A program made the translations under genes and the position numbers. Source: Pseudalkalibacillus sp. SCS-8 (GTDB taxonomy: Bacteria; Bacillota; Bacilli; Bacillales; Fictibacillaceae). From it: DNA of 64,000 nucleotides. Shown piece by piece: positions 34,494 to 41,627 of the stretch. The DNA is taken from contig NZ_CP143541.1 in assembly GCF_040126055.1 (NCBI RefSeq), forward strand, positions 2,852,001 through 2,916,000. The letters run 5' to 3'. Every line of letters starts with the position of its first letter. Positions within the stretch are counted from its first letter, which is position 1. The notes below the pieces were generated by a model that did no database searches, was not told the origin of the DNA, and saw nothing but the letters and a program-made list of their open reading frames with translations.

Positions 34494-35005
34494 TTTGAAC
34501 TCCTCCTTTGATAAAGTGAACCTTGTATGTAATGCATGCATGTTGTGTTTTTCTGAATTATTTGAATCTTTAGTTTATTTTACGATGTCGAACGGTCGTT
34601 TACATTTTACATAACGTAAAACGTTCTTTCTTAATATTTGTCCATTCTGTTAAAGGGAAATGGTTAAAAATGGTTGATGCATCGTGGTGGTATGTTCCAT
34701 TTTAAGTTAGGAAAACGGGGTATTATGGAATGAAGTGAATCAGTAAGACAAATTTAGAGGTGATGATTTCCATTCAAATATCCAAAGGCAATCCCCCTGT
34801 CCAATTTAGTCTTAAAGTAAAAAATACGTTGTTTAATTACAAACCTATCATAAGTTTTTTGAGAAGATTGTTGAATTACTTCAGAAAAAAACTGTTTTTT
34901 TGTCGGTTATTCAATCATTTTCGTTATTTACCCAAACTTTTTACCTTATGTTAAAGTTAGAAGAAAATGACAACATTATGAGAGGGGATAGGAGATGGTC
35001 ATGCA
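34494..35005. other. Divergent intergenic region (512 bp) upstream of the pyrimidine block
   Basis: It must contain the promoters of the pyrimidine block and of the YdcZ gene. The only clear signal is the palindrome at 34602-34624. I find no convincing -35/-10 pair and no sigma-54 GG/GC pair. An AT-rich 64-codon frame at 34760-34954 is not supported as a gene. Confidence 0.55.
34602..34624. promoter_or_regulatory. Candidate operator of the pyrimidine block (palindrome)
   Basis: ACATTTTAC, spacer ATAAC, GTAAAACGT: eight of nine arm positions are complementary. It lies about 110 bp upstream of the first gene of the block, a sensible place for PucR or another regulator. The bound protein is not identified. 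Confidence 0.5.
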
Positions 35006-35440
35006 ATGAACTGGATCATCATCATAACCGTGTTCATGGGTGGCGTTGCTGTTGCTGTCCAGGCCAGTATCAATGGTGGATTAGGAAAACAGATCGGAGT
35101 AATCGAAGGCGCTTTCCTATCTTTTTTGATCGGGACCGTTTCCTTACTGATCATCATGCTTCTGTTCGGGAAGGGAAATGTCTTTCAAGTGAGCACAGTA
35201 CCGAAGTGGCAGCTCATTGGTGGCATTCTTGGAGCCTTCTACGTTTATACGATGGTCTTATCTGTCCCGAAAATAGGGGTAGCAGCTGCTCTGGTGACTG
35301 TCATCGCCGCTCAACTCATCGCAAGTTCTCTAATTGATCATTTCGGTCTTCTCGGTATGAAACAGATTCCAATTGATGGTCAAAGGATTGTGGGGTTTAT
35401 CTTGCTTCTTGCAGCACTTTTCCTTATTACGAAAAAATAA
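35006..35440 (+). CDS. YdcZ-type DMT family transporter
   Basis: The 144-aa protein has five hydrophobic segments and the glycine-rich opening VAVAVQASINGGLGKQIG, which identifies the short DMT exporter group called YdcZ/DUF606. Members are usually encoded singly or in pairs and function as dimers; only one copy is present here. Substrate is unknown. It is divergent from the pyrimidine block, which may be coincidence. A terminator follows. Confidence 0.85.
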   Translation: MNWIIIITVFMGGVAVAVQASINGGLGKQIGVIEGAFLSFLIGTVSLLIIMLLFGKGNVFQVSTVPKWQLIGGILGAFYVYTMVLSVPKIGVAAALVTVIAAQLIASSLIDHFGLLGMKQIPIDGQRIVGFILLLAALFLITKK

Positions 35441-35452
35441 TACATAACACAC

Positions 35453-35485
35453 GGGCTGGCTTGATAAAAGGGTCGGCTTTTTTTC
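35453..35485 (+). terminator. Rho-independent terminator of the YdcZ gene
   Basis: GCTGGC pairs with GTCGGC (with G-U pairs) around a loop, then seven T. Confidence 0.65.
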
Positions 35486-35579
35486 ATGTCAGCACCTTTA
35501 AATTGCCTGCTTTCATGCATAGGTGTAACAAAATTTGGAAAGCTAACATGTAACGTAATTTTCTAAAGGAGCTTTTCTA

Positions 35580-37139
35580 ATGAGACTGAAGCGACGCTGG
35601 CAAAAGCAAGGGAAGGAAACCCAGAACGATCCGAACAAATCTGCTTCTGACAAGAAGCAAACCGATCTCTCTACAGATTTGAAAAAGAACGAAACAGCTT
35701 TAAAGGATACATTCAAAGATTGTCAGGATATCGTCTATCACACCTATCAGTTCAGCCAGGAGTTCAGGGAACAAGCTCTCGTCGTATTCTGTGAAACCAT
35801 CATCCAGAATGAAAAGGCCAATGTATTGAAGGAAGTCATGCAAGATCTCGTTACGCATGAAGTTGGTCCATCCACAGAAGTAGACCTTTATGAAATCAAA
35901 CGTTTTTTCATTAAACATGGCGTAAGCTCCCGTGCCTTTGAACTGGTTGAAACCCAAGAAGAGGTCCGTGATAAAATTCTCGAAGGTCATATCATCATTA
36001 TTTTTCATAATTGGAACAAAGCATTGACTTACGATGCTTTCTCAGTCGAGAAAAGATCCGTGAGTGAGCCACAGAATGAAGTTTCAATCATCGGACCTCG
36101 TGAAGGTACGATTGAAAACCTGACCAAAAACATCGGTCTCGTCCGATCCAGATTGAAGACCGAAAAGTTGAAGTTCACGATAAAAAATCTTGGCAACAAC
36201 ACGAAAGCAAAGGCTGCCTATGCATACCTGGAAGGATCCGTCCCAGAAGATACCTTGAAGCAATTCAAACAAAAGTTTGACAAGATCAACGAAGAGGAAA
36301 TTCTAGAAACCTCTTATTTTGCTGAGCTCTTTGAAGACTCGACGTTCTCTCCCTTTCCACAATACCGGACGACAGAACGCCCAGATGTTGCTGTCTCAGC
36401 ACTTTTAGAAGGGAAAATCATCGCATTATTAGACGGGACACCGACTATCCTGATCTGTCCAGGCTTATTCACGGAGTTTTTCCAGTCTCCCTCTGACTAT
36501 TATCAGCGGACAATTTTTTCGTCATTCATCCGCTCGTTACGAATAATCGGCTACATTATCAGCTTATCGTTACCGAGTATTTATATTGCTTTATCCACGT
36601 TCCATACCGAATTGATTCCGACAGTCTTATTGATGGCCATACTGGATACGCGGGAAGGAATGCCTTTCCCTGCATTGTTGGAAGCACTCATCATGATCTT
36701 TTTCTTTGAAATGCTTCAGGAAGCAGGGCTACGGTTACCGAGACCGATTGGTTCAGCAGTAAGTATTGTAGGAGCGTTGGTCATCGGAGACGCTGCCATC
36801 AATGCTGGAATTGCATCACCGATGATGGTCGTCGTGGTGGCGTTGACCGGTATCGCATCCTTCTCCATTCCGCAATATGACTTTGGAACTTCCGCTCGTA
36901 TCTTACGGATACCTTTAATGTTTGCGGCAGCTGTTTTAGGAGGATTTGGCTTAATGATCGGCTTTCTCCTCATCTATCTTCATTTAGCCAGCTTACGTGC
37001 CTTAGGTCAGCCTTACTTTGCACCCCTTGGTCCAATACGACGAGGTGTATTATACGAATTTTTGTTCCGATCACCATTAACTGTTCAATTGAGGCGTCAC
37101 CAACGAGATGATTTAAGTCCAAACTCCAAAGTGAAATAA
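35580..37139 (+). CDS. Spore germinant receptor A subunit (GerA family)
   Basis: The 519-aa protein has a hydrophilic N-terminal half and five to six membrane segments in the C-terminal half. GerA hallmarks are PQYRTTERPDVAVSALLEGK, DGTPTILICPGLFTEFFQSP, the PRPIGSAVSIVGALVIGDAA block and FGTSARILRIPLMFAA. With the B and C subunits it forms the inner-membrane receptor that triggers germination when nutrients bind. It starts the four-gene operon A-C-D-B. The usual transcription factor is sigma-G, but I could not find a clear sigma-G promoter upstream. The germinant cannot be told from sequence. Confidence 0.95.
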   Translation: MRLKRRWQKQGKETQNDPNKSASDKKQTDLSTDLKKNETALKDTFKDCQDIVYHTYQFSQEFREQALVVFCETIIQNEKANVLKEVMQDLVTHEVGPSTEVDLYEIKRFFIKHGVSSRAFELVETQEEVRDKILEGHIIIIFHNWNKALTYDAFSVEKRSVSEPQNEVSIIGPREGTIENLTKNIGLVRSRLKTEKLKFTIKNLGNNTKAKAAYAYLEGSVPEDTLKQFKQKFDKINEEEILETSYFAELFEDSTFSPFPQYRTTERPDVAVSALLEGKIIALLDGTPTILICPGLFTEFFQSPSDYYQRTIFSSFIRSLRIIGYIISLSLPSIYIALSTFHTELIPTVLLMAILDTREGMPFPALLEALIMIFFFEMLQEAGLRLPRPIGSAVSIVGALVIGDAAINAGIASPMMVVVVALTGIASFSIPQYDFGTSARILRIPLMFAAAVLGGFGLMIGFLLIYLHLASLRALGQPYFAPLGPIRRGVLYEFLFRSPLTVQLRRHQRDDLSPNSKVK

Positions 37140-37149
37140 GGTGTTTCCA

Positions 37150-38310
37150 ATGAACGTCAAAAAATGGATTGCAATAGGCGTTTTGCTCAGCAGTACCACT
37201 GTCTTAAGTGGTTGCTGGGATCATGATGAATTACCGATCTATGCGTTCGTTCAAGCCATAGCACTGGATATTTCAGAGGATAATGAAAATAAGCTTGAAT
37301 TGACAACACAATTCCTAAAACCTGCACCCAAGATCGGAAGTGCAGGCGGGACAGGAGACAAAGCTTTCGTCAATATCGAAACAGAAGGAGATACCGTTTT
37401 TGAAGCAATCCGGGACATCACCAACCATTTAGGAAGAAAGGCACAATGGAGTCATACTCGTATGATCTTGATTAGTGAGGAGTTGGCAGAATCGAGACAC
37501 ATCGGAGAGATGCTCGAGTATTTTTATCGAGACCATGAGCCACGTTTGCAAATTAATCTGGGCATCACTGAAGGAAAGGCAAAGGATTACTTGGAAGGAA
37601 AACCGTTTATTGAAAATACAATCGGTCAACAATTGAAGGAGTTAGGAAAATCCGCTCATCGGTACAGCTCAAAAACGATGGAAGTGAACCTACTCTCTCT
37701 TGGCAGGCAGATGAACAGTGAAGTCCAGACGAGCAAAATGCCTTACTATAAGAAAACAAAAAAAGGGGATGCACTCGTCTCTGGTCTGGCTACCTTCCAA
37801 AAGGGTAAAATGACAGGGAAAATCCAACCCTTACAGACTGAAGCACTTCTCATGCTGTTGAATGAGTATGGTTCTGGCATCGTTGAAGTTCCTTGTAAAT
37901 CGGATCCAGGTTTAAAAGAAGCTGTTGAACTCGGAACTGCCAACACAGATATGAAAACACATCTCGGCAAAAAGGGTGAAGTAAGTGTTAAAGTGTCCAT
38001 TAAATTGGAGGGGAGTATCGGAGAGCTCAAGTGTACCTCTATCGATAAAAGTGAAAAGGTCGCGAAGTACAATAGGAAAGTAGAAAAGGTCGTAAAAGCG
38101 AACGTTGAGCAGACCATCCAACAAATGCAAGAAGACAAAGTTGACTTGCTAGGTCTAGGTAATGCGATTTTTCGTAAACATCCGAAACAATGGATGAAAA
38201 TGAAAAAAGATTGGCCGGAGACATTCAGTAAAACAGCGTTTGAAGTGGATGTAAAAATGAATATCGTAAATTCAGGTGCTGATATCGGCGTACCATTCAT
38301 CAAAAAATAA
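37150..38310 (+). CDS. Spore germinant receptor C subunit (Ger(x)C lipoprotein)
   Basis: The ATG at 37150 is chosen because AAGGTG is 7 nt upstream and the protein then starts with a lipoprotein signal peptide, MNVKKWIAIGVLLSSTTVLS, with lipobox LSGCWD. The mature protein begins at the Cys. The Ger(x)C pattern continues with QAIALDISED, SHTRMILISEELA and the C-terminal LGNAIFRKHPKQWMKMKKDW. It is the lipid-anchored subunit on the outer face of the inner spore membrane. It directly follows the A gene with a 10-nt gap. Confidence 0.95.
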   Translation: MNVKKWIAIGVLLSSTTVLSGCWDHDELPIYAFVQAIALDISEDNENKLELTTQFLKPAPKIGSAGGTGDKAFVNIETEGDTVFEAIRDITNHLGRKAQWSHTRMILISEELAESRHIGEMLEYFYRDHEPRLQINLGITEGKAKDYLEGKPFIENTIGQQLKELGKSAHRYSSKTMEVNLLSLGRQMNSEVQTSKMPYYKKTKKGDALVSGLATFQKGKMTGKIQPLQTEALLMLLNEYGSGIVEVPCKSDPGLKEAVELGTANTDMKTHLGKKGEVSVKVSIKLEGSIGELKCTSIDKSEKVAKYNRKVEKVVKANVEQTIQQMQEDKVDLLGLGNAIFRKHPKQWMKMKKDWPETFSKTAFEVDVKMNIVNSGADIGVPFIKK

Positions 38311-38322
38311 GAGGGATGAATT

Positions 38323-38559
38323 ATGAAAGAACCAATCATCGTGATGGTCATCGTCTATCTGTTACTCTTCTATACAAGGCTACTGGATCGGACGAAGCGT
38401 GAATCAAAAGAAAATTGGGTTTTTGCAGGTACATTATTGGTATCCTTCTATTTAACGTATCTATTCATTACAGGTCAGGATGGATTCAATCTGAATGATC
38501 TCTTGGATTTACCATTTAAAATGCCTGCAAGAGCTGTACTACATTTCTTCACCTCCTAA
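38323..38559 (+). CDS. Small two-helix protein of the ger operon (D-subunit-like), 78 aa
   Basis: There are two hydrophobic segments (about residues 4-17 and 32-50) joined by a basic loop, then a polar tail. A GAGGGATGAATT site precedes the ATG. It lies 12 nt after the C gene and 21 nt before the B gene. Small two-helix proteins encoded inside ger operons, such as GerKD, are described as fourth receptor subunits. Position and topology fit, though sequence identity alone is too low for a firm match. Confidence 0.7.
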   Translation: MKEPIIVMVIVYLLLFYTRLLDRTKRESKENWVFAGTLLVSFYLTYLFITGQDGFNLNDLLDLPFKMPARAVLHFFTS

Positions 38560-38580
38560 TTAGAGAAGGATGTTTTCCGA

Positions 38581-39675
38581 ATGAGACAAGCTGAAACGAT
38601 TGGGAATTGGCAGATGATCATATTATTTCAGGCTTTCATAACGGGGTCCTCCATTATCAATATCCAGGGGCCTTTGATTGGCATTGCCAAAAATGGAGCT
38701 TGGATCTCCATATTAATCATTAATGCTGTTTCCTTTTTGATCTTAGCGCTCGTTTTAAGACTCTATGAAAAGTACCCATCGAAGTCCTATATCCAATATT
38801 CCAGAGATTTGTTAGGTCTCCCACTAGCCTTATGTTTAGGTGTTCCTTTCCTGTTCCTTCTCTACCACATCACTGGCAATATTACATACGGCATGGGACA
38901 GTTTTTCACCACATCCATGATGAAAAGTACACCCTTATACGTTTTCCACTTTCTAATCCTAATGGTGGCTGGTCTTACCGTCAGAGCTGGAATCGAAGTA
39001 ATCGCTCGGATGTTCAATGGCCTCCTTTTCTTCGTTTTGTTCATTATTTTCCTTATCTTCGTCTTGAACATCACTCATTATCATCCTGAATTCTTACTAC
39101 CCATTGTGCCTGAGGGATGGAAACCTGTCTTTCATGGTGCATACGTCGGTTTTGGGTTTCCTTATATGGACATCATGTATTTTGCGATGGTATTACCTTT
39201 TCTGAAAAGGGAGCATGATAAACCCTTCAAACGTTGGATGTATGGAGGCTTATTATTCAACGGAATGGTCCTAGCCTTTACAGTTGTCACTTCCATCATG
39301 ATACTAGGTCCCATTGCCATGAATGAGAAGTTCCCGATTTATCAAGCAGCGAAAATCATTGAAATCGGGGAGATCATTCAGAGGATTGAATCCGTTTTCG
39401 GAATGGCTCTGATCATCGGCTCTTACATGAAGATCACCTTGATGCTCTTCATCATCAATGAGGTCATGACACAGCTGTTCAACTTGGCTGATAAACGTGC
39501 TTTCGTCTTTCCGAACGCACTGCTCGTGTTTCTTCTCTCCCTTACCATGTATGAGAATGAAGTGGAATTAGGGGAAAGCGGAGCAATCATGGAGACGATC
39601 CTCGCCTTCTTCTTAGCTTTCATTCCCCTCGTCATTGTTACAATTCGGAGTCTTTTTAAAAACAAGACTTCATAA
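38581..39675 (+). CDS. Spore germinant receptor B subunit (GerAB/ArcD/ProY family)
   Basis: The 364-aa protein has ten membrane segments and the amino-acid/polyamine transporter-like fold of GerAB. Typical stretches are QMIILFQAFITGSSIINIQG, PSKSYIQYSRDLLGLPLA and FGFPYMDIMYFAMVLPFL. The B subunit carries the germinant-binding pocket. It is the last gene of the operon. Length is normal. Confidence 0.94.
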   Translation: MRQAETIGNWQMIILFQAFITGSSIINIQGPLIGIAKNGAWISILIINAVSFLILALVLRLYEKYPSKSYIQYSRDLLGLPLALCLGVPFLFLLYHITGNITYGMGQFFTTSMMKSTPLYVFHFLILMVAGLTVRAGIEVIARMFNGLLFFVLFIIFLIFVLNITHYHPEFLLPIVPEGWKPVFHGAYVGFGFPYMDIMYFAMVLPFLKREHDKPFKRWMYGGLLFNGMVLAFTVVTSIMILGPIAMNEKFPIYQAAKIIEIGEIIQRIESVFGMALIIGSYMKITLMLFIINEVMTQLFNLADKRAFVFPNALLVFLLSLTMYENEVELGESGAIMETILAFFLAFIPLVIVTIRSLFKNKTS

Positions 39676-39739
39676 AGTCTTAATCTTCAAAATTGTCGTT
39701 GTTTGATATACTGAATTCAAAAGCAAAGGAGTGTTGATT

Positions 39740-40138
39740 GTGGCAAACCTATATCCATACATATTCAGCGAGGATGCAAGGAAGCAATCTGAATTTTATG
39801 CACAAGCTTTGAATGGTGAAGTCGTCAGTGTACAAACCTTCGAGCAAGCACCTGATGTAAACCCAGAACTGAAGGATAAAGTCATGCACCTTACATTGAG
39901 CGCAGCTGATCAAATCTTCTTCATGGCTGATTCCGTTCAAGAACCTGTTCAACTAGGCACTCAGCTAAATTTGGTATTAGAATATAAAACAGAAGATGAA
40001 GCGCGCACTGTTTTCGAAAACCTGTCAGAAGGCGGCAAGATATTGATGCCATTTGAAAAGATGTTTTGGGGAGCAATGTTCGGACGAGTTGAAGACAAGT
40101 TCGGATTAACCTGGCAAATCACGACTGAACACGAATAA
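39740..40138 (+). CDS. VOC superfamily (PhnB/glyoxalase-like) protein
   Basis: The start at GTG 39740 follows AAAGGAG by 8 nt and gives 132 aa. The pattern PYIFSEDARKQSEFYAQALNGEVV, then LTLSAADQIFFMAD and the C-terminal MFWGAMFGRVEDKFGLTWQI is the PhnB-type vicinal oxygen chelate fold, common in Bacillus. Metal ligands typical of active glyoxalases are not all evident. Function is unknown beyond the fold. A strong terminator follows. Confidence 0.85.
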   Translation: MANLYPYIFSEDARKQSEFYAQALNGEVVSVQTFEQAPDVNPELKDKVMHLTLSAADQIFFMADSVQEPVQLGTQLNLVLEYKTEDEARTVFENLSEGGKILMPFEKMFWGAMFGRVEDKFGLTWQITTEHE

Positions 40139-40143
40139 ACAGT

Positions 40144-40177
40144 AACGGACCCTTAATGATGAAGGGTCCGTTTTTTT
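40144..40177. terminator. Rho-independent terminator after the VOC gene
   Basis: AACGGACCCTT/AAGGGTCCGTT, 11-bp stem, followed by seven T; close enough to serve the convergent MscS gene as well. Confidence 0.95.
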
Positions 40178-40183
40178 ACGATT

Positions 40184-41335
40184 CTATTTTTTCGTTTGAT
40201 AGCTTTCCAGCAGTTCTTTATCAATACTCCGGACATGTAGGTCACGCTGAGGAAAGGGTATCTCAATGTTGTTCTCATTCAGCAACCGATATATTCTGAA
40301 GTTCAAGTTGCTTTTCGTCTGAATCACGTATTCAGGATTTGAAATCCATACAAACAATTCAAAGTCCAAGGAAGAGCTTCCAAATCCAGTAAAATTTACG
40401 TACGAAGGTGGATCATTCAAGACAACCTCAGACGCTTCGAACTCTTCTAGAGCGGCCTGATGCAAAACCTCCCGCACACGTTCAACATCCGAACCATACG
40501 CCACACCAACAGGAATGACAAGCCTGAGACGCGGATCCCCATACGAGCGGTTCACGACTTCTTCTTCAAGGAAGTAGGAATTCGGCATGATGATCCGTTC
40601 GTTATCGAGCGTACGGATGATCGTTGCCCTCATGTTGATTTTTTCAATGTCACCAATTACATCATTGATGATAACCCGGTCCCCCACTTTTATTGGCCGT
40701 TCAAACAGGATAATCAAACCGGAAATGAAATTAGACGCGATGTTCTGCATACCAAAGCCGATCCCGACACCAAGCACCCCTGCAAAAACAGTAAGCGCAC
40801 TCATATCAATCCCGACGGTTGTAAAACTGATCAAGAGCGCAAAAACCATGATGATATAATGGAAGATCCGATTGAATGTAAAACGCAGCCCTCGATCGAG
40901 CTGATACCGATCGTATACGTTCGGAAGCAAAAATTGCGTAATCACCTTTGAGGTCCGATTCGCAAAGGAGATGATTAAAACAGCAAGCAAAATCAAAAAG
41001 AACGAGACATCCACATTACCAATGGAAAAGATGCTGCCGAACATCCATCCCGCATCTGCAAAATATACAAGCATGAACACGATGATCCCATAAGTTGTCA
41101 CCCAGTTGGTAATCGACTTCAAAGCCGGACCGAGACGGTTTTTGAATCGCTCATGCCGACTTTCCATCTTATGTAGGAAAATAATGATGATGGAACGTAG
41201 TAAAAACATAAGCAATACAAAACCAAAAAAGATGACTGCATCGACCCAGTTGAACTGGGTGATGAATTGTTCCCATTCCTTATTGAATAGACTGGATTCG
41301 TTTGAAATAGCCCCCACCTCTTCCGTATACTTCAA
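40184..41335 (-). CDS. MscS family mechanosensitive ion channel
   Basis: The 383-aa protein has four to five membrane segments. The MscS pore and beta-domain signature is GVLGVGIGFGMQNIASNFIS followed by VGDRVIINDVIGDIEKINMRATIIRTLDNE. Such channels release solutes on hypo-osmotic shock. The start is uncertain: TTG 41335 has TAGGA about 14 nt away, and internal GTG or ATT codons after GAGGTGGGGG are possible. The gene is monocistronic and divergent from the YhgE gene. Confidence 0.88.
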   Translation of the reverse strand: MKYTEEVGAISNESSLFNKEWEQFITQFNWVDAVIFFGFVLLMFLLRSIIIIFLHKMESRHERFKNRLGPALKSITNWVTTYGIIVFMLVYFADAGWMFGSIFSIGNVDVSFFLILLAVLIISFANRTSKVITQFLLPNVYDRYQLDRGLRFTFNRIFHYIIMVFALLISFTTVGIDMSALTVFAGVLGVGIGFGMQNIASNFISGLIILFERPIKVGDRVIINDVIGDIEKINMRATIIRTLDNERIIMPNSYFLEEEVVNRSYGDPRLRLVIPVGVAYGSDVERVREVLHQAALEEFEASEVVLNDPPSYVNFTGFGSSSLDFELFVWISNPEYVIQTKSNLNFRIYRLLNENNIEIPFPQRDLHVRSIDKELLESYQTKK

Positions 41336-41530
41336 GCTTGATAATTCCTAGTTTAGCATACAAGGAAATGAAATCTATCAGAATGCCTGCCCCCTACTAC
41401 ACTTGTATAGAACCCTCATTTTTTGACCGTGTCTAAGTAATCAATTCGGGTCCTATATTATTATTTCGGAATAAAACAAATGTTGTAGGATTGGTAGTTC
41501 ATATAGGGTGAATATGCAATGAACACTAGA

Positions 41531-41558
41531 TTATAGAATTTTATTAGAATATTATGAT
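41531..41558 (+). promoter_or_regulatory. Possible promoter of the YhgE/Pip gene
   Basis: -35-like TTATAG (41531-41536), 16-bp spacer, -10 TATGAT (41553-41558). The -35 is weak. The operator-like palindrome begins 18 bp downstream. Confidence 0.4.
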
Positions 41559-41573
41559 AATTAGGTTCAAAAT

Positions 41574-41597
41574 AAATGAATGGGTCTTCATTCATTT
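41574..41597. promoter_or_regulatory. FadR-like TetR-family operator upstream of the YhgE/Pip gene
   Basis: AAATGAAT and ATTCATTT flank GGGTCTTC as a perfect 8-bp inverted repeat. The core ATGAATGGGTCTTCATTCAT (41576-41595) matches the B. subtilis FadR box at all but two defined positions. It sits just downstream of the likely promoter, a repressing position. Confidence 0.6.
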
Positions 41598-41627
41598 TCT
41601 ATTACTCTTGAGGAGGGACGGATCGAT

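Noticed and set aside
34494..34760. Sigma-54 promoter for the pyrimidine block
   Set aside because: No GG-N10-GC pair with the right context was found, and the PucR regulator is not a sigma-54 activator.
34760..34954. 64-codon frame with AGAGG near the start
   Set aside because: Very AT-rich, composition typical of spurious frames, ribosome site overlaps the start, no recognisable domain.
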